In this document: in pieces, positions 41,701-52,100 of the stretch | How the letters are laid out: every line of letters starts with the position of its first letter | Numbering within the stretch: the first letter of the stretch is position 1 | Origin: Sphingobacterium olei | GTDB lineage: Bacteria; Bacteroidota; Bacteroidia; Sphingobacteriales; Sphingobacteriaceae | Length of the DNA: 64,000 nucleotides | Reading direction: 5' to 3' | Assembly: GCF_005048855.1 (NCBI RefSeq) | Contig: NZ_SUME01000002.1 | Location: 477,057 to 541,056, forward strand | The notes under the pieces: model-generated | Seen by the model: the letters and a program-made list of their open reading frames with translations, nothing else | Database searches by the model: none | What the model was told of the DNA's origin: nothing | Position numbers and translations under genes: made by a program

Positions 41701-43338
41701 CTATTTACTAGCTAAGCTATTTAAATAGATCTCAATATTTGCATACCCCGATTCGGTAATTTTAGCTGAATCCGATGCATCATTTGGATTTAAGCCCATA
41801 CGTTTTTCTACATCATCGGGGATACCATCGTTGTCGCTATCTTTATAGGCTTTTCCTTTATATTCCGGATACCCCCCCACTTGTGAGATATCTGTTATAA
41901 TACCGATTTTATACGAATCTTTTGCTAATCTTCTGTGTTCAAAATCTTTTTCTGGCAATGTGACGTTTTGTAACGGAGTCGGTTTACCGTCACGCACTTC
42001 TTTCACGATACGTGTATCTACAGGATCTCTTTTGGGTAAAGTTGCACCCGCGTTCTCCAATACATAGCCATAGGCATCCTGAGCGGAAATTATTTTCATA
42101 TCTGCCATGGGTAGTGGCTTGGCTACTTTCATTGCAGCAAAGTACGGGGTAGCTTCCTCAAAACTCATTTCATTGCCCGCTTTGTTTTCAAGTTGTACTC
42201 CACCATTCCAATTGTCTGCAGTTACTTTTTCATTTCCGTCGATTATATTACCTGCTACATAAGCACGACCAAATACGACATACGGTAATTTACTTCTTCC
42301 TGACTCAGGTTTCAAGATGCGATAGCTAATTGGCTTTCCAGTCGGTGTTGCCGGTCCTGGTTTAAAGTAATTGTTGATGATATTGTATTGTGCAGTATAA
42401 TCTCCGCCGTCAATTGCGCGGTGCACCCAGTTATAGATTACATTATTCGAAAAATTGAAAATGCCGTTCCAACCTATGGACGGATTTCTGGCGGCGTTGT
42501 TTGCCCATAAATTGCGCATAAAAGTACAATTCTCACCGCCCAGCGTACTGCCAAATGCATGGTTATATGTATCTAAAGCCTCCGAAAATATAGAGTTTTG
42601 TATCGTGATATTGACAGTCCCCAGCTTCACTTCTTGCTTCCCGGTGCTATCATTATACATATGGCGGTACATAGACATGTTTTCATCTAATCCCCAACTT
42701 GCAGAAACATGATCAATCATAATATTTCCCACGGGGTTACCACCTATGGCATCATCCCGTCTACCTACAAATGTTTCCCCTCTTCTAAATCGCATGTGAC
42801 GGATAAGAACGTCATGGGTATCTATCCATACGGATTCACCCGCTACGCAAACACCATCGCCGGGAGCAGATTGTCCTGCAATGGTAATGTAAGGTGCACG
42901 TATGATAAGGGGTGTTTTCAAACGAATAATTCCGGCGACATTGAATACGATAATTCGTGGGCCTCCTTTTTCACAGGCTTCTCGTAGTGTACCCGGTCCA
43001 TTATCATCCAGGCTGGTTACGACATATACCTTGCCTCCACGTCCGCCAAACGTAAATTTACCTCCACCCTCTGCTCCGGGGAATGCAGCAATTTCCGCCT
43101 GCGGAAGATCTGTTGGTCGTCCCGCCCACGGAATATACGGTTTGCCTTGCTTGGCATATTCTTCGATAACCGGTAAAGCCTTTATCCAAGCTTCATCCGA
43201 CTGCTGTTTGGCCCTTGTCATCAACTCGTCAGATGCTTTCTTTACATCCGCCGGAATTTTTGGATATTGCGCCTGTGCTTCGTACTGTGCGAATAAACCA
43301 CAAATCATCAGCATTAATGGAAATATTGTTCTCCTCAT
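41701..43338 (-). CDS. PL1 family pectate lyase
   Basis: A 545-residue secreted lyase from ATG 43338, which gives a normal signal peptide ending at AQAQ; an upstream in-frame ATG at 43416 adds 26 residues that do not look like signal sequence. The parallel beta-helix carries the Bacteroidota PL1 pattern FPGAEGGGKFTFGGRGG, LDDNGPGTLREACE, ITIAGQSAPGDG, VLIRHMRFRRGE, IMIDHVSASWGLDEN and NNYFKPGPAT. It cleaves homogalacturonan by beta-elimination with calcium. The C-terminus ends in a thrombospondin type 3-like calcium repeat (DSDNDGIPDDVEKRMGLNP). It is closely related to the lyase at 57555. Confidence 0.93.
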   Translation of the reverse strand: MRRTIFPLMLMICGLFAQYEAQAQYPKIPADVKKASDELMTRAKQQSDEAWIKALPVIEEYAKQGKPYIPWAGRPTDLPQAEIAAFPGAEGGGKFTFGGRGGKVYVVTSLDDNGPGTLREACEKGGPRIIVFNVAGIIRLKTPLIIRAPYITIAGQSAPGDGVCVAGESVWIDTHDVLIRHMRFRRGETFVGRRDDAIGGNPVGNIMIDHVSASWGLDENMSMYRHMYNDSTGKQEVKLGTVNITIQNSIFSEALDTYNHAFGSTLGGENCTFMRNLWANNAARNPSIGWNGIFNFSNNVIYNWVHRAIDGGDYTAQYNIINNYFKPGPATPTGKPISYRILKPESGRSKLPYVVFGRAYVAGNIIDGNEKVTADNWNGGVQLENKAGNEMSFEEATPYFAAMKVAKPLPMADMKIISAQDAYGYVLENAGATLPKRDPVDTRIVKEVRDGKPTPLQNVTLPEKDFEHRRLAKDSYKIGIITDISQVGGYPEYKGKAYKDSDNDGIPDDVEKRMGLNPNDASDSAKITESGYANIEIYLNSLASK

Positions 43339-43362
43339 CTTTGTATCACTTACTATATAAAT

Positions 43363-43370
43363 CAAAATTA
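43363..43370 (-). promoter_or_regulatory. Candidate -7 element of the pectate lyase gene
   Basis: TAATTTTG on the minus strand matches TAnnTTTG perfectly and lies 25-32 bases before the ATG at 43338. No clear TTG occurs at the expected distance upstream, so the match is only partial. Confidence 0.3.
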
Positions 43371-43417
43371 TTGTTTGTGCTTTTTGTAGTCTCACTAATT
43401 TATAATTGCAACTCAAA

Positions 43418-43440
43418 TTAACGTACTTTTAGCACGTTAA
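43418..43440. repeat. Inverted repeat in the promoter region of the pectate lyase gene
   Basis: Arms TTAACGTAC and GCACGTTAA, nine bases each with one G-T pair, are separated by TTTTA. The repeat is 48 bases downstream of the stop of the gene at 43488 and about 80 bases before the next start. It could be an operator or a weak terminator; the T-run after it is poor. Confidence 0.45.
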
Positions 43441-43487
43441 TCGTAGCTGTGGTTATCAATTTATTCTACGATATTAGCATCCCTTTT

Positions 43488-46010
43488 CTACTTCGCGAGA
43501 ATATGTACTTGCCTAGTCATCCGATGCCCTTCGCTATCTGTCACCGTAAATTCAAATGAACACAAACCTTCCTTGCTAGGCTTAAACGTAACCATATTAT
43601 CGTGTACGGTAGCCGTGCCGTTTACAGTTTTAGCCACGGTATAAACTGCCTTTGCTTCGAAACCACGCGAAAGTTCTTTCACATCAATTATTACATCGTT
43701 GCCGTTTACCGCGTTATAATGTGGTTGTGCCATCCATTGCAGGTAATGATCTAGATTGGTAAAACCGTCTCTGTCCACATCGGCATTGGCATCGGAAAAA
43801 TCACCCGATGGCGAATGGATGTTAAAACCGTGAATCTTTTCCCACCAATCCGGGAGACCATCGCGGTCGCTATCCCATTTTTCGTCCCGCTCTGTAGTCG
43901 GATAATCTTCATAGCCCCCGGAGTCTTTTTCATCATCCGGAAACCCCGGTTTACCGGTCACACTTCCTTTTACCGAAAATGTACCGGCCAATGTTTCCTC
44001 GACCATACGCTGATCATGGGTATCAAAGTAAGGTTGCGTCGCACCTACATCAGACAATACCATTTTGTAGGCGTGCTTGGCAGATTGCGTGGTAACGGGC
44101 GCATCAAAGAATTGTTCATCTACAAACGTTTCGTATGTTTTGGTGGCGCCATTACTGTAGGTTGCTTTTCTTCCTCTATCCTGTGACTGTTCATCAAATA
44201 CTCCCGGCACCACATTACCGGCAAAATAAACCCGCTGTGTTCCAAGCCCTATGTTTTCATGCTGCTGATTATAGACCTCCGGCAGCCTCGTCGTACCTGC
44301 CCCTGGTTTATAATAGTTATTTACGAAGTTTACCTCATGTGCTCCGCCGTCGGTGGCTCTACTACCCCAGTTGTATACCACATTATTACGGATATCCAAT
44401 AAGCCCGTCATATAGTTATTACCGTCGAGTCCACCCCCTAAACTCCAGTTACGCCCGTAACAATGCGCGAGCAGGTTATGATGAAAGCTCCCTTTACTAC
44501 CGCTAATAGTCGCAGCGTAACCGTGTTCTTTACCTGCTGGATAGTTTTTATGTCCGGCAGCATTCAGTGCTTCAGATATCAATGTACGCTGTAAGGTTAT
44601 GTTTTTTGCACCGCGCGAGCTGAATGATTCGTCTATTGTCCAGCTAATCGAACAATGGTCCATAATGGAATAGTTTCCGTTCATGCCCATACCATCCGCT
44701 GTAGGACCAGCACCTAAGCGCAATCGTATAAACCTCACTACCGCATCGCTCGCCCCGATACCAAATGGAGCCGAACGGATAAGGATGCCTTTACCCGGAG
44801 CCGTCTGCCCGGCAACCGTCACGTAGCGGTCGCTTAGCACTAACCTTGACTTCAGTTCGATAACCCCACCGACGTTAAATACAATGGTACGCGGACCGAT
44901 GTCGTTGGTAACCGCCTCTCTCAAACTTCCGGGGCCGCTATCATTGAGGTTGTCGACATATACTACCTGGCCTCCGCGGCCTCCACGGGCCCAGCGGCCA
45001 AAGCCTTCTGCTCCTTCAAAAGCCAGCTGTGCCGTTCTAAATCGCCACACCTCACCTTTATGCATCTCGTCTTTGCTAACCACCTCATCTATCCGCCAGT
45101 AGTAGGTATCCATACTGTAGAGATTGTTGATTGCATAGGTCGTGTCGGCCTTAGGTTGGTTTCCTTTAAACAAGGGCGAATTCCGGTCAGCCGATGCTAC
45201 TGCCAGGGAATCCTTGCCAAAATAAATATCATGCGATTGCGCGCCTTTGGCAGATTCCCACCTCAGTGTATGTCCGCCCCCAATAGGTACATCCACATGT
45301 TCGTTCCCATTTACCGGTTCGATGGCTCTGGCTAAATCGGCGACATCCGCTGCATTCAGGTAAAAGCCGTTAATGATCACATTTTTTATCGATTGTGCGC
45401 CAGATTCTACTGCCCGGAAGGATACTACCACATCTTCATTCTCCTTTACATCCAATACCAGTCTTGCGGAAGCGATGTCCTCGATCCGTTCCAAGCGAAC
45501 CGTTGGAAGTAGCCCCGATACCTTTTGAACATTATTCACATAGATATCAATGGGACAGGCCTCTTCTGCTTCTAGGTTATCGGTCATATTATGAAAAGTC
45601 TGTAAGCTGTGCTGTCCTTTTGGTAATCCCTTAATAATAAGATCTATTACCGCACCTTCGGCGAAATCGCCGCCTCCTACCATAACGCCATCGTTTGTAA
45701 ATCTCGCATCAAATAATCCTTTCTGCACAGAGGCTTTATAATAGGTTGGACTAAGCGGTCCCCCTCGTTTTCCCTTTTTCACGCTAAAGGTCGGTCCGTT
45801 TACGGTGACTTCATCAGCGAGCGGCTTGCTGACCGTCCAGTGGACATGGCTTGAATTACCATGGTCGTACTCCACCTCTTGAGGGGAGCGGCCATTCATA
45901 TTGAAATCTACTTTTACATGAGGTTTTGCATCTTGTCCTTGTACAAATTTTATTAGACAGGTCAGCATTAGAATGCCGAAACCACTATAAAAAATACTTT
46001 TTATCTTCAT
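43488..46010 (-). CDS. Multidomain PL1-like pectate lyase
   Basis: An 840-residue secreted protein from ATG 46010 (MKIKSIFYSGF), preferred to the upstream ATG at 46037 because the signal peptide starts there. In order: an N-terminal beta-sandwich (about 25-205), an FN3-like domain (about 210-315, ending WRIDEVVSKDEMHKGEVWRF), a PL1-type beta-helix (about 320-680: GAEGFGRWARGGRGG, NDSGPGSLREAV, VTVAGQTAPGKG, IMDHCSISWTIDES, VNNYYKPGAG), thrombospondin 3-like calcium repeats (DSDRDGLPDWWEKIHGF, DVDRDGFTN) and a C-terminal beta-sandwich. It probably cuts galacturonan with extra binding modules. It differs from the other two PL1 proteins in having extra domains at both ends. Confidence 0.9.
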   Translation of the reverse strand: MKIKSIFYSGFGILMLTCLIKFVQGQDAKPHVKVDFNMNGRSPQEVEYDHGNSSHVHWTVSKPLADEVTVNGPTFSVKKGKRGGPLSPTYYKASVQKGLFDARFTNDGVMVGGGDFAEGAVIDLIIKGLPKGQHSLQTFHNMTDNLEAEEACPIDIYVNNVQKVSGLLPTVRLERIEDIASARLVLDVKENEDVVVSFRAVESGAQSIKNVIINGFYLNAADVADLARAIEPVNGNEHVDVPIGGGHTLRWESAKGAQSHDIYFGKDSLAVASADRNSPLFKGNQPKADTTYAINNLYSMDTYYWRIDEVVSKDEMHKGEVWRFRTAQLAFEGAEGFGRWARGGRGGQVVYVDNLNDSGPGSLREAVTNDIGPRTIVFNVGGVIELKSRLVLSDRYVTVAGQTAPGKGILIRSAPFGIGASDAVVRFIRLRLGAGPTADGMGMNGNYSIMDHCSISWTIDESFSSRGAKNITLQRTLISEALNAAGHKNYPAGKEHGYAATISGSKGSFHHNLLAHCYGRNWSLGGGLDGNNYMTGLLDIRNNVVYNWGSRATDGGAHEVNFVNNYYKPGAGTTRLPEVYNQQHENIGLGTQRVYFAGNVVPGVFDEQSQDRGRKATYSNGATKTYETFVDEQFFDAPVTTQSAKHAYKMVLSDVGATQPYFDTHDQRMVEETLAGTFSVKGSVTGKPGFPDDEKDSGGYEDYPTTERDEKWDSDRDGLPDWWEKIHGFNIHSPSGDFSDANADVDRDGFTNLDHYLQWMAQPHYNAVNGNDVIIDVKELSRGFEAKAVYTVAKTVNGTATVHDNMVTFKPSKEGLCSFEFTVTDSEGHRMTRQVHILAK

Positions 46011-46223
46011 TTCTTTAATCCTCAAAATAAATTTCATATGCCAACTAAACTATATCTACTCTAAACCAAAATTCAATAAAAGAGTTGATCGATGTGCAAT
46101 AGCTAGTCGCTAGATCTATAACTGCGGTTAAGGTAGACAGAATGTATATGCTAATATTGTCTACTATTAGCAAGTTATTGTACGATGTTAAACATCTTCC
46201 CAGCAGAAGATACTGAAAAAACA

Positions 46224-46255
46224 AATCCGCATCTGTCGGAAGACAGGTGCGGATT
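46224..46255 (-). terminator. Intrinsic terminator of the SusC-SusD-lipoprotein operon
   Basis: Fourteen-base arms (46224-46237 and 46242-46255) with one G-T pair and a GGAA loop. On the minus strand the hairpin is followed by TTTGTTTTTTC. It lies 23 bases beyond the stop of the lipoprotein gene at 46278 and ends the unit coming from 52364. Confidence 0.85.
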
Positions 46256-46277
46256 ATACCTTAGAACTTAGCTATGT

Positions 46278-47237
46278 TTAATTCTGTACCTTAGTACTGA
46301 TTGCTAAATATGGACGTCTATCAAAATCAGCTGAAGTCTGATTAACTAGCAGGGCCCCATATTTTCCTTCAGGAGTTAAAAAATAAACCATGCAACCTGG
46401 ACCTAAAGCAGAATCCCAATTTGTTACATTAGTATGCGTTAAATTAATTGTCCGTTTTTTTGCTTCCTGCTCGATCATGCTTGAAGACGCCAATACATCG
46501 TTAAAGGTACTCAAACTACCTGTTATAGGTGCACTGAACAAGGTTTCCCTCTTTTCCCAACTACTAATATCATATTCTGGTAAAGGATTTACTGGAGTAC
46601 TAATAGAATACAAATTGAAGGCAGCTCTATTGAGGTGGGCAGGTCTAGTATCCGACAAGACATAAATCCCGAAATCTATATCGGCCGAATTGGCTTGTCC
46701 TTCTGCGTAATTAAATGACCTTCCTTTACCTAGAGAATAAAAGGTATTTACATCGCCTCCTCCCCAAGGGGCATATACTGTCCTGCTAGCTAAATGTGTA
46801 TAACTGGCCGTACCTTCTACGGTGACGGTTTTATATCCATCACCAATATAGATGTTTTTATCGTCCAGTGCCCATATTCGAAATGTAGTTTTACCGTCCC
46901 GTGCCATCTTAAACTTGATCTTGCCACTATAGGATCGTCTTTCATGCTCCTTTGTTGCAAACTCCCTTGTAGCAACCTGACCGGCGCCGTTGCCCCGTGT
47001 ACTATCTACTACGATCTTAATCATATCTTTGTTTGCAGAACTTATCGTAAAACTGATATGTACACTATCTCCATCATTTACCCTTTTGTAGTCTGTTACA
47101 GCGTAGGGGCTATCATCGTGAAAAGTTACATTCACATCCTTAAACATAGTAAATATATTTTCAGACTCCACGCTACACGAAGAGAGTGTTGCCAACGTGA
47201 TGACAGTCAAAAAAGCCAATATTTTATTTCTTTTCAT
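46278..47237 (-). CDS. Surface lipoprotein, probable glycan-binding partner of SusC/SusD
   Basis: A 319-residue lipoprotein (lipobox LSSC, Cys21). The first half reads like an Ig-type beta-sandwich (VNVTFHDDSPYAV, VHISFTISSANKDMIKIVV, TTFRIWALDDKN); the second half is a distinct beta domain with WGGGDVNTFYSLG, DIDFGIYVLSDTR and GPGCMVYFLTPEGKYGALLV. It is the third gene after SusC and SusD, 33 bases from SusD, the place normally taken by SusE/F-type surface glycan-binding proteins. I do not recognise the family with certainty; DUF4466 is a possibility. No catalytic motif is visible. Confidence 0.75.
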   Translation of the reverse strand: MKRNKILAFLTVITLATLSSCSVESENIFTMFKDVNVTFHDDSPYAVTDYKRVNDGDSVHISFTISSANKDMIKIVVDSTRGNGAGQVATREFATKEHERRSYSGKIKFKMARDGKTTFRIWALDDKNIYIGDGYKTVTVEGTASYTHLASRTVYAPWGGGDVNTFYSLGKGRSFNYAEGQANSADIDFGIYVLSDTRPAHLNRAAFNLYSISTPVNPLPEYDISSWEKRETLFSAPITGSLSTFNDVLASSSMIEQEAKKRTINLTHTNVTNWDSALGPGCMVYFLTPEGKYGALLVNQTSADFDRRPYLAISTKVQN

Positions 47238-47270
47238 TTTTACTGATTTAATTTTCTTGAATACACATCG

Positions 47271-49139
47271 TTAATTATCTAAAGGATCAAAAGTTCCACC
47301 TTCCCATCCAATCGTCGGATAAATATTCACTCCTCTCCATACGAAATCGTTGTGAAAAGTATAAAAATTATGATACTCCGGAATATTGATCACTCCATAC
47401 CCATTTGGCTGAGGAAGAACTACGGTAGTGAAGTAAGTTTCGTAAGATTCCTTATTATTAATATCGATGGTCTCCCGCACTCCACTGTTTAAATTCGCGG
47501 CCGTAAAAGGGTCGTTCACTATGATCTGTATCGTTTCCAGAGGTTCTCCCGACAGCAAATGCCATCTGCGCGTACGGCGGAGGTCTGAGTTGCGTTTATT
47601 TTCAAAGGCAAATTCTATCATCCGTTCGTTTAGAATAAGATCTCGCATCTGGGCTGGACTTCCAATGGTACCCAGTCCATAATCATTACTTCCTGCCTCT
47701 ATACCCGCACGCTGTCTTATTTCCCTTACCAATCTTTTTGCAGTTGCCATATCTCCGGTCTCATTCGCGCATTCCGCATAGTTCAGCATCACCTCGGCAA
47801 AACGCATTTCGATCCAGTCCATTCCGCTTCCCCCGACGCCATTTTGAATTGGGACTGTGGCAGCAGCTAGTCCGGGTGTCGTGAATTTTTTTGTATAAAC
47901 GGCCCAGTTAGCGCTCTCCGTGACACCGTTATTTATAGCACCCTGATAGTTCCATTGAATTCGATTGTTATTTGAACTAAGTGGGTAAACACTACCGTTG
48001 TGGGCGAATGTCGCTGTAAAGCGTGGATCTCTGTCTTTCCAAAACAAGACCTCATCGTATGCATAATTACCCTCTCCAATAGGACTACCATCCTTCATAG
48101 GATAAGCCTGTAATAATTTCAGAGTAGCTCGGTAACCTATGAAAGGTGCCCCAGCTTCCGACGTTGGTCGATTCTTTCGTTCTTCGTCATGCCCTCTATT
48201 CTGCCTAGAATTTGAATAAGGTCTAGAAATTATTGTTTCCGGATTTGACGCCCCTGGCGCGATTCGGAAAATGTTTCCGTATTCCGGGACCAGGCGATGT
48301 CCTTTCGCAATACACAGATCATATGCAGTCTTATTGGCTTCCAGAGCAGTTTGCCATCTAGCCGCATCGTAGGAATGCTTTGGATCGCTTACTGGGTTGA
48401 ATTGTGGACTAGACCAATACAATAAGGCCTTTGCTTTTAATGATGCAGCAGCTTCTGCAGTAAGACGTCCCCAATGATCACCCGTTGTAACGTAATCTGG
48501 GTCACTTAAGTAGTCAACAGCCTTAGTTAGATCGTCAACAATTACTTCAAAGCATTGGCGTGCACTGGCACGACCATTTGCCTCTATATTTGCCGGATCC
48601 TGCGGCTCCAGTACAAGTGGTACACCTCCATAAACTTTACACAATTCCAAATAAACCATCGCGCGCATCGTATGGTATTGACCCAAAAAATGTCGTTTCC
48701 TTGCTTCGTCTATTGGACTATCGGGAATAAACTTTATGGCATTGTTGCACCGTGCAATATCAAAATAGCGGTTAGATAAGTAATTATTGTTATAAAGATT
48801 TCCAACATAACGTACATCGTGATTGGTTAATGCTGCACCAAAAACTCCCATAGCCCTCGCTCCCCAACCGGCATTTGACGCATAATAGCTTTCATCGCTT
48901 ACTAAGTGAATATCAAAACGATCAGGTACCGTTTGATAAGGCCAGCGTGGAATGATATTGTCGTAAGTTTTATTTAAATGCATATCAATCGATCCCTCCG
49001 AATTCCAAACGACCTCTGATCCTAGCCCGTTTCGGTTTTTCAGCAGGAAAAAGTCGTCGTCATTACAGGCGACGAACATGCCTGAGATTAATAGGATACC
49101 CAATCCTCTCTTCAAAATTACCTTTATATTCTCTTTCAT
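47271..49139 (-). CDS. SusD/RagB-family outer-membrane lipoprotein
   Basis: A 622-residue SusD-like lipoprotein (lipobox MFVAC, Cys25). The N-terminal helical region has the SusD pattern (NAIKFIPDSPIDEARKRHFLGQ, AMVYLELCKVYGGVPLVLEP, ARQCFEVIVDDLTKAVDYL), followed by TAEAAASLKAKALLYWSSP of the TPR-like helices, and near the C-terminus MRFAEVMLNYAECANETGD and NERMIEFAFENKRNSDLRR. It binds oligosaccharides at the cell surface as the lid of the SusC encoded 12 bases upstream. The adjacent pectate lyases point to galacturonan fragments. Confidence 0.95.
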   Translation of the reverse strand: MKENIKVILKRGLGILLISGMFVACNDDDFFLLKNRNGLGSEVVWNSEGSIDMHLNKTYDNIIPRWPYQTVPDRFDIHLVSDESYYASNAGWGARAMGVFGAALTNHDVRYVGNLYNNNYLSNRYFDIARCNNAIKFIPDSPIDEARKRHFLGQYHTMRAMVYLELCKVYGGVPLVLEPQDPANIEANGRASARQCFEVIVDDLTKAVDYLSDPDYVTTGDHWGRLTAEAAASLKAKALLYWSSPQFNPVSDPKHSYDAARWQTALEANKTAYDLCIAKGHRLVPEYGNIFRIAPGASNPETIISRPYSNSRQNRGHDEERKNRPTSEAGAPFIGYRATLKLLQAYPMKDGSPIGEGNYAYDEVLFWKDRDPRFTATFAHNGSVYPLSSNNNRIQWNYQGAINNGVTESANWAVYTKKFTTPGLAAATVPIQNGVGGSGMDWIEMRFAEVMLNYAECANETGDMATAKRLVREIRQRAGIEAGSNDYGLGTIGSPAQMRDLILNERMIEFAFENKRNSDLRRTRRWHLLSGEPLETIQIIVNDPFTAANLNSGVRETIDINNKESYETYFTTVVLPQPNGYGVINIPEYHNFYTFHNDFVWRGVNIYPTIGWEGGTFDPLDN

Positions 49140-49151
49140 AACTCTATTCTA

Positions 49152-52100
49152 TTATAAATTAGCAGTAATACCAACAGAAATGGTACGCACTGTTGGATAA
49201 TCATAAGCATTTCCGGTATATGGATCTTTGTAACTAAATGGGTTGACTAAGGTCCACAGATTATTACCGGTCAACAAAACACGTGCATTTGACATACCTA
49301 TACGACTGGTTACATTTGTAGGAATTTTATAGGCCAAAGTCATGTTGTTGATACGTATTGTGGTGCCATTTAATGCCCAGAAATCAGCATTTGAATTAAT
49401 TAAAGGATCATCTGCTCGGGGATAGGTACCTTCCATTGGGTTATCTGGAGTCCATCGATCCTTCCAAAAACTCATTACATTTCGGCCAACTCCTGCTTTC
49501 GCTCGTGCGTTACCATCTATAAATACCTTACCTCCAAATCTCGTAAAAACATTGGTATTTAAACTGACGCTTTTGTACGATAAATTAACGGTTAAACCCG
49601 ATGAAAATGCTGAGTTTGTCCGGTCAAACAATAGCGTTTGATCCAAGGTACTTATTGTACCATCACCGTTTGTATCCTCATACATCAACCATCCCGGCTG
49701 TGGCACTGTACCATTGATACGGTAGTTTGGATTTTCAGCAAGAAAAGCATCTACCTGATCCTGCGTACGGAACATGCCCACGACTTTATAACCTATGTTA
49801 TTATTGTTATATACGTTGGGGTCTACTCCAAATTTGGTTCCCATCCAACTACCGTCGGAAAGGTCTGAGACACGGAAATCACCTGGAGCATAAAGCACCC
49901 TAGTTACAATAGAATTACCCCATCCAAAGTTGATGTTTGTACTGATGTTAAAATCGGGTCCAATTTTTGTATTGTAACCAACTGTAAACTCAGATCCCCA
50001 ATTGTAACTCTCGCGATAATTGATAATGGGAGGAAGAAGTCCCGCATAATGAGGCGTTATTTCATTCCCTCCTCTATCAAAACCATCGAAGACCTTGTTT
50101 TGGAAGAACTCCATTCCAATATTTAATTTGTTGTTAAACATCGAGGACTCTATACCAAAGTTAATGGTACGTTTTTTCTCCCATGTGATAAAAGGATTCG
50201 GATATTCGGCAGGATTAAGCCCAATCCCGTAATTGTTCTCACCAAACATATATCCATTGTTCAAATCTAAGTTATATCGATCTTGCCATAAACGCTCAGC
50301 AACCCTGTCATCTCCCGCTATACCGACATTCGCTTTAAGTTTGAGAAAATTCACAAAAGATACATTTTCCGTAAAAAAATTCTCTTGGCTCACAACCCAG
50401 CCGAAACCAATACTGGGAGACAAACCCCAACGATTACCACTAGCAAAATTTGAAGAGGCGTCGAGACGAGAGACAAGTTGTACTAAGTATTTTTTATCAA
50501 AATCGTAGCCTACACGACCAAAGAAAGATCTTTTTGTAGTTTCATTGATAGTACGACCACCTATTGGTAAAACGTATCTATTCTGATCAAATGCCCAATA
50601 ATCATCTGTACCAGGAATAAGTTGATTATCCCAACGTCCAGAAAAAAACTCATTATCACTCACCGTTTGCTCACCTCCGACGACAGCATCCACACTATGC
50701 TTACCAAATGTGTTGGCGTAGGACAACGTAATAAATCCTTGATAACTGTTATCGCGGGCTAAACTCGTTGTTAGGCTAGCACTTGTAGCGGCAAGTCCAT
50801 CTCTCTCATGGTTTTCAGCCGGTTGGGAAGAGTAAAACTGATTATTACTACCAATTGGCTCGAAAGCATATAGCTTATAAGGCGCATTGTATTGTGAACT
50901 GGTCGTATTACCCCCGCCCTGGGAAACTTGGAACTTTGCTGTGAATCCTTTTAAAAATTTTGGTTGATATGTTAGGTTCGCGTTAACCCGATAATTTTGC
51001 AATTTGTTTCTTTGATACGATCCCGAATTCAAAATGCCCAACGGGTTCCGTGTTCCGGTACGATCTACAAAGACAGGCTTTCCATCTATCGTAAGTGGAA
51101 TCCAATCCGGTGTGGAAAGCATTGCCCCATAGAAAGCCTGGTCGGTTGCATTCAACCCGTTTTTGCTATCTCGCACCCTATGATCCACGCTGAAATTGAT
51201 ATCGGCCTTTAGACCTTCTAAGATCGTAGCAGTCAATCCACTCCGCATAGTATACTTATCCTGCTTCATACCAGCATAGTTTGCATTCTCGTTTTGGTAG
51301 CCGCCTCCTACAAAAAAGGTCACTCGCTCACCACCACCTGAAACACTGACATTGTGGCGTTGCATAACTGCCGGTTGCCACAGTTGATCCAGCCAGCTTT
51401 CTGTATTAAGTCCCTTCAAATATTCCAAATCCTGTAACGAAAAGTAGTCACCAGCTGGTGAATTATTCGTCCTAAAGCCTTCGTTAAGAAACACACCCAA
51501 CTCATATGCGGACAGCAGGTCGGGCTTTGTAGCCATATCGGTAACACCCAAGTAACCATTATATGAAATGCTCGGTTTTCCTTGTTTGCCTCTTTTGGTC
51601 GTAACCAAGACTACCCCTTTTGCTCCAGCTGCACCATAAATGGCCGCTGAAGCATCTTTCAAAATTGAGATGTTCTCAACCATAGAGGCATCTAGGTTAT
51701 CAAACACATCTGCATCCACTGTAATGCCATCAATAATATAGAGTGGTTCTGACGTTGCTCCTCTAGGCGCGTTACTGGATATACTGGATCCACGAACATT
51801 CAAGGATATTCGGGCACCAGGTCTACCAGACTCCTGACTTACGCCAACACCTGCAATCCTATTCCTCAAAGCGCCAGCGATATTCGGCGCAGGAATATCC
51901 ATTAATTCTTCACCACTAATTGTAGCTACAGATCCGACAATCTCTGAACGTCGCTGCGTACCATAACCTGTAACTACAATCTCATCCATTGCATTATCAG
52001 AGACCTCCAACTTAATAGTGACATTCTGTTGTCCGGCCATATTTACTTCCGTGACTTTATAGCCTACATAGCTTACAACTATGATAGTATTTCCTTCAGG

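Noticed and set aside
42902..43360. 152-codon plus-strand open frame opposite the pectate lyase gene
   Set aside because: It is antisense to a clearly coding region with strong PL1 motifs, and its own translation has no recognisable features. Same reasoning for other long antisense frames, for example 44135-44506 and 25091-25558.
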